DNA from: Tetragonia tetragonoides
Lineage: Eukaryota > Streptophyta > Magnoliopsida > Caryophyllales > Aizoaceae
Assembly: GCA_038025085.1 (NCBI GenBank)
Contig: CM076144.1
Span: 36,800,501 to 36,864,500, forward strand
Direction: 5' to 3'
DNA length: 64,000 bases
Shown: piece after piece, positions 45,480-56,006 of the stretch
How positions within the stretch are numbered: position 1 is the first letter of the stretch
Layout of the letters: the number at the start of each line of letters is the position of its first letter
Program-made: the position numbers and the translations under genes
The notes under the pieces: model-generated
Database searches by the model: none
Seen by the model: only the letters and a program-made list of their open reading frames with translations
What the model was told of the DNA's origin: nothing

Positions 45480-45620
45480 CATAGCGGCTAAAGCTGTCAG
45501 TCCGGCGGCACGTGCGTGACAGCGGGGGCCCTCAGGGCAGCCGCTGGGCCCAGCGGCAGGCCGCTGAGCCCCAGCAGTAGCTGCTGGGCTCCAGCTGCCT
45601 TCCGGCTGGCCGTTGGGCCT
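45480..45620. promoter_or_regulatory. GC-rich CAGCGGC/GCCGCTG cluster in the 3' LTR
   Basis: GCAGCCGCTGGG, CAGCGGCAGGCCGCTG and related motifs about 70-200 bp upstream of the LTR TATA box. Same motif family as the clusters at 34140, 40055 and 44330. Confidence 0.6.
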
Positions 45621-45686
45621 GTTTTCTTGCTGGGCCGAGTTTTGGCGCCCGGTTTCTTACCCTAAGCCCTTAATTCCGTCCCCTAA

Positions 45687-45697
45687 CTCTATAAATA
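45687..45697 (+). promoter_or_regulatory. TATA box of the plus-strand LTR
   Basis: CTCTATAAATA downstream of the GC-rich cluster. Its position fits the U3/R boundary of the LTR. Confidence 0.65.
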
Positions 45698-46784
45698 CTT
45701 CTTTTACCCTCTTTTGGAGGAGGTTGATTAGTTTATAATTTTGAGAGCATTGAGAGCACAAATATTCCCAAATCATAGAGAATTCAGATTTTGAAGACTC
45801 CAGCAAGCCATTGCACCCAACCTAGCACCTAAGATTGAAGAGCAATTCTAATTCTACTAGTCCCGTTCGAATAGAACGTCCAGGTTAACCATCTCGAGGG
45901 CCTAAATTCTTTATTAAATCTATTGTTTATTGTTTATAATCATGTTTTATTTAGCTTTTGATTATGGTTAAATAAATTTGCATGCTTGGGTCCTTGTAAT
46001 TAATTATGCATGATTAGCTTAATTTAAAGTTTGCATCTTTTTATTAGTTTATGCAAGTTTGAATCTTTTTATAGTTTGTGCATGCATGTAGCAACCTCCT
46101 AGGTTTATTTTAGCATAAAGTTGATATTTTTGCATTGTTCTTCCTTTGAAGTTACTAACAAATCTATTGATGTGCATTTGCAATGCTTGGCGCGTTTAGC
46201 AAAGTGTGGTAGGTTGGAGCGTTAAATTATTTCTCTTATCTCTTGTTTATGTCTTGATAATAGTATGCATGCAAATTGGATATAAATTGTGCAAAGTGAT
46301 AACATAGGTAATTTGGTTGTCTTTAACCCACCTAGTTAATGTAGGATCTTGGACGACCGGATTTATATGGAACCATATAGCATAGATAAATATTTGACAT
46401 GGATAGGCTTAGTAGAGGTCGTTTATTCGGGCGATTTAGATGAGATTCGTTTTGTTTATTTCGTACCTACACCCCGAACTCAATATTTAGCCCCATGGGT
46501 ATGAGTCAATTCCCAATAGGAATTGGGTGCACTTTTGATGGTTTCTAATTGTTTCCTAAAAATTGGTGGCGGCTTCATTACTTGCGAATTATTATTCCCC
46601 GTTATTATTAAATTTAAATTGCATATGACGTATTATTTAAGAACCATTAATTCCAACCAAACGCATCGATTTTAGGCGCCGAAAAGGCGAGGGTTCTTAC
46701 AGTGTGCAGAAAGGAGTTGAAGTGAATGCCCAAATGGACGTTGAAACTGAAGAGAGTCAGATTGTGCCTTCACCAAGAGAAGCA

Positions 46785-47340
46785 GTAAGTCAGAGGGTTG
46801 AGGGAGAAGATGGAGTTGGAGTTAGTGGAGAAGTACAGGCTACAGTTGAGGAGATTGATAATTCTGTTGGGCCTGTAAAAAGAAAGAGACGTGGAATACA
46901 AGGACAAAAGCAAACTGAGAGGTTTTTGGTACAAAATGAAGTTGAAAATGTTGTGCTTGGTGCACCAGCAGAGCAGGGAGCTGAAAAGACTGTCCGTAAG
47001 TCAACAGAAAGAACAAGATGTGGTGCAACAAGAGAAACAGTAAGTCAGAGGGTTGTGAGAGAAGATGGAGCTGGAGTTAGTGGAGAAGTACAGGCTACAG
47101 TTGAGGAGATTGACAGTTCTGTTGGGCCTGTAAAAAGAAAGACACGTGAAATTCAAGGACAAAAGCAAAATGAGAGGGTTTTGGTACAAAATGAAGTTGA
47201 AAATGTTGTACTAACCAGCAAACCAGGGAGCTGAAAAGACTGTCCATAATTCATCGAAAAGAACAAGACGTGGTGCACTAGTAGAAATACAAAGTCAGAA
47301 TGTTGCCGCGCTACTAGAAGAATTAGATGCAATGCATGCA
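46785..47340 (+). repeat. 255-bp intragenic tandem repeat
   Basis: The coding segment beginning AVSQRVEGEDGVGVSGEVQ and ending near VENVVL recurs about 255 bp later (TVSQRVVREDGAGVSGEVQ). The start of a third unit lies near 47280. The second copy has a short deletion near 47205 that shifts the frame. Confidence 0.8.
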
Positions 47341-47806
47341 AAATTAAGGAAAAGAGATGTGATTGCCAAAGGGAATGCTCAAGCAAAGCGGAAGTTGAGG
47401 ACACCCAGGAAGAAAAAATCTATTGGCAAAGCGAAGTGTGTGAGATTACTAAGTAATAATGAAGATGAGGTCGATGACAAGCTGCCCCTGAAGACTGTCA
47501 AACCTGCACCAAAGGATTCCAAAAAAGTGGTGAAGGGCCGCAAAGGCAAATCTGAGGTTGTAAGTTCGAAAAGGTATGGTTGTTTTTGTCTACTGAATTT
47601 GTTTATTAAAAAAAAGGGTATTGTAGAACTTTCATATTTCTACTTTCAAAAAAAAAATATTAATATTCATGAAGGATTTTAGCCTAGGCAAAGCAGGGGC
47701 GTCTAAGACAGAAGTGGCTAAACTTGTTATGAAGTGTAGAATCAAACGGGGGTAAAGGATGCAATGGATAAACAAGAAGTGTATAGAAGTGAGCCTTTTT
47801 TTCTTT

Positions 47807-47812
<6 letters not shown>

Positions 47813-47853
<41 letters not shown>
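47813..47853. repeat. (GT)n microsatellite
   Basis: GT run of about 40 bp in intron 1 of the ULP1-like gene, followed by TTGAGGTATT and a GGTGGCT block. The same arrangement recurs at 55402-55440. Confidence 0.9.
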
Positions 47854-47855
<2 letters not shown>

Positions 47856-49557
47856 GAGGTATTGTTAGGGGGAGGCTCAAATTGGAATGAAGGGGTGGCT
47901 CAAAGCATAGCAGGGGATGGCTTTCAGGTGCTGTATGTCTATGTGATTTAGGTTGTGTCTAGGAACACACCCTGAGTTGCAAAAACACGACATTAAGCTA
48001 ATTCCTAGTTGGAAAAGGGGGTAAATAAATTATGGAAGATCTTATGCTTCCTTCTAAGAAAGTACAACTAAGACTCAAACTATAAATTGGATTACTAGTA
48101 GGACTTGAATTGTAAATTTGGTGTTGTTGGGGGTGGCTTCAAGTGCTGTTGAGGGGGTGGCTCCATGGAAGACAAGTGTTGTGGTCCCATTTATATTTTG
48201 GGGGTTTGCTCTGTATCGATGTTGTTTTATGTAGTTTCTTTTTACTGATGTTTCTGCTTATATGTATGTTCTCTGAAATAATGTGCTAATCAGTATTGGT
48301 AATGGTTATTTTTCTTTTGCAGGAATGTTTCGGAATTTGAAACAAGATGCAGACCACAAGAGTTGAAAGGCTTGATTGATAGTCTTACTGATATTCAAAG
48401 GCGGGAAGTTTGTGAGATTGGGTTTGGTGGTCTGCTTCACCTTCATTGACGGAGACTAGGACAGGATTAATGATGTGGTTGTATGATCACTTTAATCCAA
48501 CCACTCGGACACTGACAATCAGTCCCGAGAAATCCTTTCCAGTGACGGCAGAAGATGTTCATGACGTCTTTGGATTGCCGCTAAACACTGAATACAGGGT
48601 TGAAGAATGTCCTTCTGAAGACGAACAGACTAATCTTTCCTGGAAATGGAAGAACCAATATGGAGTTTTGTCTGGGGAGTCCAACAAGAAAGTGATATGT
48701 ATCAATGGTCTGGCAGAGAAGAAGATGAAGCATTTAAGAGGGGATGGAAGAATTTAAGAAGTTGTTTGTCATTTATGCGATGTCTGCTTTTCTGGCTCCC
48801 ATTACAAATCGTCTAGCTGATATGAAAATCCTTCATGTTGTTGAAGATGCATCAAAGATTCAACATTGGGATTGGTCTTCCTACGTTATTCACAGGCTTT
48901 GCCAAGCAATCACTAAGAAGAACGAGGATGAAGCAAAGAGGAAGCGTCCTGGAGTTATGAAAGGTTGTTGTCTTTTCTTGGAAATTGTATATTTCCATAG
49001 GTGTAAGTTCAGCGGTCAAATTCAGAGTCGGGTTCTGCCTTTAATAAGGCACTGGACGAATGAGAGAGTGAAAAAGAGAACTGAATATGAGACTAATGCA
49101 AGAAAACACGGGGCTGATTTTGGTAGTGGAGAGCTAGAAAAGGTGGGTGTCTACCCTATTTGCGTCTATAGACCTCCTAATGTACAAGTAGGGCAAGCCA
49201 CTGCTATAGCCGTTGCACTGCCTATCGCCTCTAGTCCTAGTGTTCCAGCTGTTCCACCAGTTCGAGCTATTGTTCATTCTCCTTCATTAGAGGCGTGGAA
49301 TGATCAAGAAGTTCTCAAAAGACAAGTAGTGAACCTTCTTCTAAGAACAAAGGACATCGATTGTTGGTCTTTCATCTCCCTCCTGACATTCCGTCAGACG
49401 ATGAAATAGAAAAGATAGCAAAGGATGTAAGTACTCTTTTATTCTTTTTTTTGGTTGTTTTGTGTGCACGCTTTCCTGTTTTTTATTTTGTTGGAGCTGA
49501 TTTGTGGCTCATTAAGAGTTGAAGTTATTATATATTTAGTATCTGTGGTATTTTTGT

Positions 49558-50012
49558 CTCTGTTTGAGGCAAGAACAATTGTGGCAAGAGGGGAACAAGG
49601 TCACAATATCAAAGCTTGAAAACAAAATGCAAATTTAGTAGCCGCCCCTCTATTGAATGAGAGCCACCCCTTATTTCCTGTCGAAGCCACCCCTATTGCC
49701 TATGAGAGCCACCCTATATTCTATGAGCAGCCATTGTATTGAGAGAAAACCACCACTAAATTTATGAGAGAACTACCCCCCATATTCTTTCGGAGCTACC
49801 CCTATATTCTACGAGAGTCACCCATATTATTACATGACAGATTACTATTTTATTTAAAGAGAGCCAACTTTATATTCTGTCGAGAGCCACCCTTATTATT
49901 TTGTCGGAGCCACCCCTATATTCTATGAGAGCCCCGCTGTATTCTATTAAAAGAGAAACTATTTTTAAGCGCGAAAATTCAGTTTCATAATCATAAGGTA
50001 GTTATTGTTCAT
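49558..50012. repeat. GAGCCACCCC-rich repeat block, copy 1
   Basis: Starts CTCTGTTTGAGGCAAGAACA and continues with degenerate units of about 25 bp of the type GAGCCACCCCTATATTCTA. A near-identical block is at 61622-62115 in the same orientation. This copy lies in an intron of the ULP1-like gene. Confidence 0.85.
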
Positions 50013-50015
50013 ATG

Positions 50016-50250
50016 CGTTTGGGACAACAAGGTTTTTACACAGTAGGGTTGCTTGAGATTTAGTTTGGGATTGCTCCAGCTTTAAGGAGGGTTGGCTCCA
50101 GATTTAAGGAGGGGTGGCTCTTGTGAAAGGTGGGGCGGCTCCATGTGTAACTGTATGACTATTATTATTAGAGGCTATGAATTTTGAGAACGGTATGAAC
50201 TGCTAGCTTAAAGGGATTATCAGACTTCCGTACCATAACGTGGAACGTTT
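50016..50250. repeat. GGTGGCT-bearing intron repeat, copy A
   Basis: Begins GCGTTTGGGACAACAAG, continues with CAGCTTTAAGGAGG, GGTGGCTC units and CCATGTGTAACTGTATGAC, and ends near GAACGGTATGAAC. Related copies lie at 51268-51480, 53141-53312 and 54315-54400 (partial), all in introns or inter-exon DNA of the ULP1-like gene. Confidence 0.85.
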
Positions 50251-51267
50251 ACTGACAAAATACTTGTGTGAAAAAAAAAAGAACTTTATAAGTTGAATCT
50301 TTCCAAACCATCTGGTTTCCTTGTAGTGGAAGGAACTTGTCTAATGATGAGTACAGTGTTACTGCTAACAGCTTTCCGGCCTTACGGTCATGTCTATCTG
50401 GAAGGAACTTGCCTAATGATCGAAGAAAATAGGCCTAAGGTTATGGAGTATATGGACTATAAGAGTTGGTTAATCTCGTGGTTTTGATTTTTGATATCTA
50501 CAAGGATATCAATGAAGTGGTTGCTTTGTCTAATGTTCACATTTTTACCAAAATCTAGGAAGATAAATTTTAGAAGAAGAAAAGTACTGAACAAAAGGAA
50601 AAAGAGCTCCATGGAGGGGCAACAGAAGTAGCTGCTTGCTTGTTTGGCTGTTTACAGAAGCTCAGATATGATGATAATCCGGGGGCCTTATATAAATAAG
50701 TGATTACTAGTATTGTTTTGGTGCTGAGCTGTTTCTTTCTCTCATTGATTAATCTTTGGATGAGAACTGGCATTTATCCTCTGTGCATAACCTTAGGCCT
50801 CAGTACCGACAACGAGTGAATCCTCGCCTGCAGTTATCCTGTGCATCAAGAAGTTATGAGAACTGGCATTTAGTCATATCAAAGTGGATGTCCGTTCATG
50901 CTACTTTGGATTTTGATAGCTACTTCGCTCCTGATGTGGATTTGAAAGGTGTTTTAAGTGTGACGCCGTACAAGCAGAAAGAAACAACAGAACAAAGGCA
51001 TCAATAAGGTCCAAAATTTTTAACTACAGGCAAAGAGCATACTGAATTGATTATTAGACGACAAGGAACCATTTAATTTTCTTGAAAGTCCTACTTGGGG
51101 CACTAACAGCTCAATCTCAATGAATTGAACGCTTCCCCTGCATCAAATTAGCACCATAGCATGCAAGTTTGCATGAACTCATTGACGAACCTGACATATT
51201 GTAATGCGTCATAGTCACTGGTCACTACCTCAGTGGTAGATGCATTGAGATTTCAGAGTATATCTAG
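50251..51267. other. inter-exon region of the ULP1-like gene
   Basis: Two short open stretches (50293-50484 and 50756-51004) have no recognisable domain. The segment ENWHL occurs twice in the second. They might be remnants of exons, but splice sites and similarity do not support that. Confidence 0.35.
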
Positions 51268-51480
51268 CGTTTGGGACAACAAGCTTTTTACACAGTACGG
51301 TTGCTTGAGCTTTAGTTAGGGATGGCTCCAGCTTTAAGGAGGTGTGGCTCCAGATTTAAGGAGGGGTGGCTTCTAGTGACAGGTGGGGTAGCTCCATGTG
51401 TAACTGTATGACTATTATTATTAGAGGGATTATCAGACTTCCGTACCACAACGTGGAACATTTACTGACAAAACACTTGT
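51268..51480. repeat. GGTGGCT-bearing intron repeat, copy B
   Basis: Same landmarks as copy A (GCGTTTGGGACAACAAG, CCATGTGTAACTGTATGAC, TCAGACTTCCGTACCA) in the same orientation. Confidence 0.85.
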
Positions 51481-52346
51481 GTGAAATGTTAGGGCTATAA
51501 CCTGAGTTGTTGCTGATTTGAGACTTGCACTTGAGCCTTTATTTTAGGGGGAGGCTCAAATTGCAATGAGGGGATGGCTCCAAGCAAAGTAGTGGGTGGC
51601 TTCAAGAGCTCTTGGAGGGTGGCTTCAGGTTGTTGTGGGGGGGATGTAAGAAAAGTGTTGTGGCCCCATGTATATTTTGGGGGGGTTTGCTCTGTATTGA
51701 AGTTGTTTTATGTAGTTTCTTTTTACCGCTTTTTCTGTTTGTGTATGAACCTATTGAGCTGGGTCCATGCTGTTATTTGAGAATTGTGTTTTATTTTTTT
51801 ATTTATTTTACTATATTTGTGCTCTTGAATTGAACTAATTTTGTCGTTTTCTTTTTCTTTTAGGAATTGGAGCAGCTTTTCCTGCTAGTAGAAAGGGATT
51901 TGAAAGTTGTGAATCTGAAGTTTGAAGAGAGATACAATGAATTTAAAGAGAAGATGAAGAGGACAACAAATGTCGATTCTAAAGTATCGTTGGACCTAGA
52001 AAAGTGTGGCAGTAATCCCGCTGTCGAGGCTGAGTTGGAGCAATTAGTTACTACGAAAAAGGAAGTTATAAGTTCAGCCATTGATTTTTCATACTATGGA
52101 CAGAGACCTAATTTTGAAGTGCTGATGTCTCAGATTGTGAAAGTAAGTCCGGAGGAAATAGGATCGTTTGAAAAAGTGTCATCTATTTGAGAAGAGGCAG
52201 TGAACGATGCTTTTGGTTTGTCCGAAGATGACGTTGACAAGACACCAATGAGGGAGGCTGTTAATGAGGAGGCAATGAACGATGCTGTGCTTTTTTCTGA
52301 AGATGATGCTGATAAGACGCCAATGGAGGAGACTTTTGATGATGTG

Positions 52347-52382
52347 AAGAAGAAGAAGAAGAAGAAGAAGAAGAAGAAGAAG
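52347..52382 (+). repeat. (AAG)12 run coding a lysine tract
   Basis: A trinucleotide run inside exon 3 of the ULP1-like gene gives an uninterrupted poly-lysine stretch. Just upstream is a two-copy peptide repeat with SEDDVDKTPM / SEDDADKTPM. Confidence 0.9.
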
Positions 52383-53140
52383 CATCCAACAATTGCACAA
52401 GGTAGCATCTTCTCGAGGAAGGGTTCTCGATTATCAAACGAAGATGGAACATGGTGTTCTATGGAGGATCAAGGACAAGTGCGAGTTGGAATAAACTTCG
52501 TTTCAGAATTTATGTGTTCTAACCATGATAGAATGAGAGACATGGCAAGGAAGAGGCAAGAAGTTGCTGACTACTGCTTTGTTGATTATAGTGAAAAATT
52601 CCCACACGAGTAAGTTTCTTCAACTATTTTTCTCATGCTTTTAAGTTTTTTATGTTTTAGTTTAGTTTTTATGTATTTGGTTGATTTATGAAGAAACTCG
52701 TGGGGGTTTTGAAGATATTTCTTGAGAATGTGATTCGTGATGCTGTTACTTACACTGAACATGCTAGAAGAAAAACCGTTTCCTGTAATCCCTTTAAACA
52801 TCTAAGTTTGCCTACAGTTCTATGCAACTGATTATATACAGTACTCGTACAGTCGTGCATCCTAATTGCTGTGTAGCATCAAGGACAATTTGTACTGGTC
52901 CATTTGCAATTACATCAGGATCAATATGTTCTCTTTTATTTTCTTTACCCAACATATCAGTGAAATAAGCCACAAAATGTTTTTCAATTTCATCCAGATC
53001 ATAAATCCTCACACCAGCTTAATCCAGATCATAAGTGCTTTTGAAATCATCAAGCTTAATCCATTCAAATTTTTTTTTTTATGTCTGTAGTATTTGTGTT
53101 TGCCTCTTCTCAATATATATGTGATGTGCAAGTTTTCTAC

Positions 53141-53312
53141 GCGTTTGGGACAACAAGTTTTTTACACAGTAGGTTTGCTTGAGCTTTAGTTAAGGATGAC
53201 TCCAGCTTTAAGGAGGGGTGGCTCCATGTGACAGGTGGGGTGGCTCCATGTGTAACTGTATGACTATTATTATTAGAGGCATTAAATTTTGAGAACGGTA
53301 TGAACCGCTAGC
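53141..53312. repeat. GGTGGCT-bearing intron repeat, copy C
   Basis: Same landmarks as copies A and B, including GAACGGTATGAACCGCTAG at the end. It lies in the intron before the protease exons. Confidence 0.85.
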
Positions 53313-54314
53313 TTAAACTCCTGTAAAACCTGTCTAAACTATTTGATACATGGAGCACCACTGAACAGGTTGCCTCCAACATTTTCCACAATGCTGGAAG
53401 GGTGGCTCTTTTAAAAATTGATGGATGTCTCCTACTCACTGATGGATGGCTCCTTCTCATATATAGGGGTGGTTGCTATGAGACTAGGGGTGTGTCTTAC
53501 AAGGGTGATTTGGGGAATCAACATATTTAGTTGAAATGTTCTCATTTGTTTTTTGTTTTGTGGTTTTCTTTTTTTTTTTTCTTTTGTTTTTTCCAGTGAG
53601 TTGCTTGTACATTATGGAAGGTCCTATCAAATTCCAAGGGAAGAGCTTCTTTCATTGACGGGATATGAAATGATTGAATGTAGCATCATTGATTGTTGGT
53701 GTCTTTTGTTAAATGAAGCTGAGAAGTCAAGGGTTGGTGGACCAAAAAGATTGTTTTTTGGGGTATCGTACAAGGTAAATCACACTGAGTTTTATTTTTG
53801 TCATTTGTTCAATCATGGAACAACTTTGAGTTTGTAAATGATGTTTTCTGTTTATTGTAGGGGTCATTGTTTGATTTGATGAATGATACTTGCATTCCTG
53901 AGTCAGCGGAATCAGAAATTATGGACACATTTGAAATTTGGTTGTCTCATAACAGGTCTTCCATTGACGTTCGTGAAGCTGAGCTGGTAATAAGAAAGTT
54001 TACGTCTATTCATAATATATAGACAGAGAGATACATACATTATACTTACTGTGTGTATATATTTTTGATTCACTTATTAACTTTTTGTCTTTTTTCTCTA
54101 TTTTTGTAGAGATTTTTACCCGTAGAGAGCTTGCTACCTCCTACTAATGGAGTACACTACTCAGTGGCTTGCATAAATTTCATCATTGGAACTTGGAAAG
54201 ATCGAATACCTGGACAATCTAAAGTATGACGACTGGAGTGCTTGCAAAGAAATCTGTGAAAATGTGGTATGTTTCTAATTACTTTTATGTGTTCTTTATG
54301 CATAAATTTTTTGC

Positions 54315-54400
54315 GGCTCCAGCTTTAAGGAGGGGTGGCTCCAGATTTAAGGAGGGGTGGCTCCCTGTGACAGGTGGGGTGGCTCCATGTGTAACATGAT
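54315..54400. repeat. GGTGGCT-bearing intron repeat, copy D (partial)
   Basis: Three GGTGGCTCC units separated by CAGATTTAAGGAGG and CTGTGACAGGTGG, ending CCATGTGTAAC. Confidence 0.85.
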
Positions 54401-54733
54401 TTTGTAACCTAACCTTGCCTAATAAAGATAATTGTTAAACCAATGTCACCAAAATTTATTGTTTTCATCTTTCATGTCCTTTGACCTGCTATACTCTTAA
54501 GTTTGTCGTTCCTTTGGAGTACTCCTTCATTGTAACTGTTAGTGTGCTCATGTGCAAAAGATGGATGTTCCATTGACACAAATCTTCCAAAGATATCTAG
54601 AATCATGAAATAGAGTTGTAGATCATTGTGGGAAGTTGTTTTGAGTTGCCATTCAGATATGCTGTCTAGCATCAACATCAATGAATTTCCATTGCCCTGA
54701 GTTTGGTATATGTCATGTCCTGAAAACTATATA

Positions 54734-55002
54734 CTCCCTCCGTTCCATTCAAACGCTCCCATTTGCTTTTGGCACAAAAAACAAGGAAAATTTATTTTGC
54801 CATCTACTTTCCCCATATACCCTCAACATTAACATGGGTGGAGAGAGACTTGAGGAGAGAGAAAGAAGAGGGTGGGGCTTGGGTTTTAATGGGGGTAATA
54901 TTGTAACTGACTAGTAAATTCCTTACCAACTAAAGAAATGGGAGTGTTTGTATGAAACATCCATTTTAGGCAAATGGAAGCGTTTGAACGGAACGGAGGT
55001 AG
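54734..55002. mobile_element. Stowaway-type MITE
   Basis: 269 bp. The left end is CTCCCTCCGTTCCATTCAAA and the right end is its near-perfect reverse complement (TTTGAACGGAACGGAGGTAG). TA flanks are at 54732-54733 and 55003-55004. It lies in an intron of the ULP1-like gene. Confidence 0.85.
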
Positions 55003-55400
55003 TATAATAATAATACTGATGGATTTCGATAGCCTATATTGTGTTATTCCCTATGCTTGATATACAAGAGAACCTTGAGGTCGGCTGTTGCTTCCCCTTG
55101 CAGAATGAAAATTTATCAAACCCCTAGAGCAGACTGGATAGGGGTCAGGCATGAGCTAAACTCACATCGGTGATTTCATAAATGATGAACCCTGTGTTCG
55201 TTTCTTTGTTTTAAAGTTCATCATCTGATTTATGCTTTCTGAAGGATACAAATATGCTTAGAAAGTTTGCTCCATCGATTCTTGGTTGCTGTGGCCATTT
55301 TGTTGTGTTTTCATTAGATTGTAACCCAGTTATTAGGCATCAAGTGTTGCAGCAACCTACATATTGCCTAGAATGAGCCTTTTTTTTTCTTTTCTTTTTG

Positions 55401-55401
<1 letters not shown>

Positions 55402-55435
<34 letters not shown>

Positions 55436-55540
55436 GAGGTATTTTAGGGGGAGGCTCAAATTGCAATGAGGGGGTGGCTCAAAGCAAAGTAGTGGGTGGC
55501 TACAAGTGCTGTTGGGGGGTGGCTTCAAGTGCTGTTCTTT
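55402..55540. repeat. (GT)n plus GGTGGCT block
   Basis: A GT run followed by TTGAGGTATT, GGGGGAGGCTCAAATTGCAA and three GGTGGCT units. It matches blocks at 47813-47930 and 51541-51650. Confidence 0.8.
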
Positions 55541-56006
55541 ATTTTTGTGATTGTTTGTATTATTTTTGTTTTTCTTTCTCCAGAGATTGCATATGAGCAA
55601 GTTTTTGGCAAAACATGCTCATCCAAAAGCCATGGATTTTAAGGCTTAGGAAGTTGTTTGTTTGGATTTGAAATGGAGAACGCCGCCAATAAATGTGGAT
55701 TGCGGTGTATATACCATGATTCACATGAAGGTGTACGAAGGCAATGTGGCAGCATTCTTTCCCGAATTGAAAACAATGCCAAAGAGAAATTACTACCGCG
55801 CTGAAATTTGTGCTAGTCTCGTCATGGCAGACATGAATTTGGTCAGGGCTGAAGTGCTGAAGAAAGTTGACAAGTTTGATGAAGCGAGGGTGGTAACAGG
55901 AAAAGAGATGCAACAAATAGTTTTTCAACGAGCAGCTGAGAAGAAAAGGTTAGAGCAAGAGCAAAAGAAGAAAAAGGAAGAGAAGAAGCACAAAGGGGGA
56001 TATTAG

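Larger units (their letters stand above)
34621..46701 (+). mobile_element. 5'-truncated Ty3/gypsy (Tat-like) retrotransposon with two antisense genes
   Basis: Order on the plus strand: protease and RT (34621-37234), an RT-end/integrase-end chimera (37235-37987), an A40 tract, antisense ORF 1 (39900-38335), antisense PMD gene (44010-40682), 66-bp repeats, polypurine tract (45139-45152) and 3' LTR (45153-46701). The 5' LTR and most of gag are missing; coding begins abruptly at 34621, next to the other element's LTR end. Extra antisense ORFs between pol and the 3' LTR are known from the Tat lineage of plant gypsy elements. The copy is damaged throughout. Confidence 0.85.
45153..46701 (+). mobile_element. 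3' LTR of the plus-strand gypsy element
   Basis: 1549 bp, from TGTAGACACC to GGTTCTTACA, followed by flank GTGTG. It contains a GC-rich CAGCGGC cluster (45480-45620), a TATA box (45687-45697) and an AT-rich U5. Its ends and internal CCCAATAGGAATTGGGTGC stretch show it is related to the minus-strand LTR, but it has no tandem array. The LTR ends within or next to the first exon of the ULP1-like gene. Confidence 0.85.
46704..56006 (+). pseudogene. ULP1-like (peptidase C48) gene of a Mutator-like element
   Basis: Inferred exons: about 46704-47573, 48323-49426, 51864-52609, 53597-53774, 53861-53986, 54110-54266 and 55584-56006. All have GT-AG borders, and phases match where I checked (47573/48323 and 52609/53597). 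Exon 1 carries an 85-residue repeat (two full copies plus a partial), basic and Ser/Glu-rich. Exon 2 has the domain usual in transposon ULP genes (GLMMWLYDHFNPTTRTLTIS, VTAEDVHDVFGLPL). Exon 3 is coiled-coil with a Lys run. Exons 4-7 form the protease. Lesions: indel near 47210, frame changes near 48450 and 48745, TGA near 52188, frame change near 54205, TAG near 55648. ULP1 enzymes remove SUMO; Mutator-like elements are known to carry such genes. The 5' end is cut by the gypsy LTR. Confidence 0.75.
53597..56006 (+). pseudogene. C48 protease domain exons of the ULP1-like gene
   Basis: Four exons cover the catalytic region. HYSVACINF supplies the His, IEYLDN in an adjacent frame supplies the Asp, and NVDCGVYTMIHM supplies the Cys. 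All three triad positions are still readable, although a frame change near 54205 and a TAG near 55648 separate them. The C-terminal end is a Lys/Glu-rich helix (KKRLEQEQKKKKEEKKHKGG). See the full gene entry for exon limits. Confidence 0.8.

Noticed and set aside
52261..52452. Serine-run and leucine-run open frames on the minus strand
   Set aside because: They are the complement of the AAG run in the ULP1-like exon.
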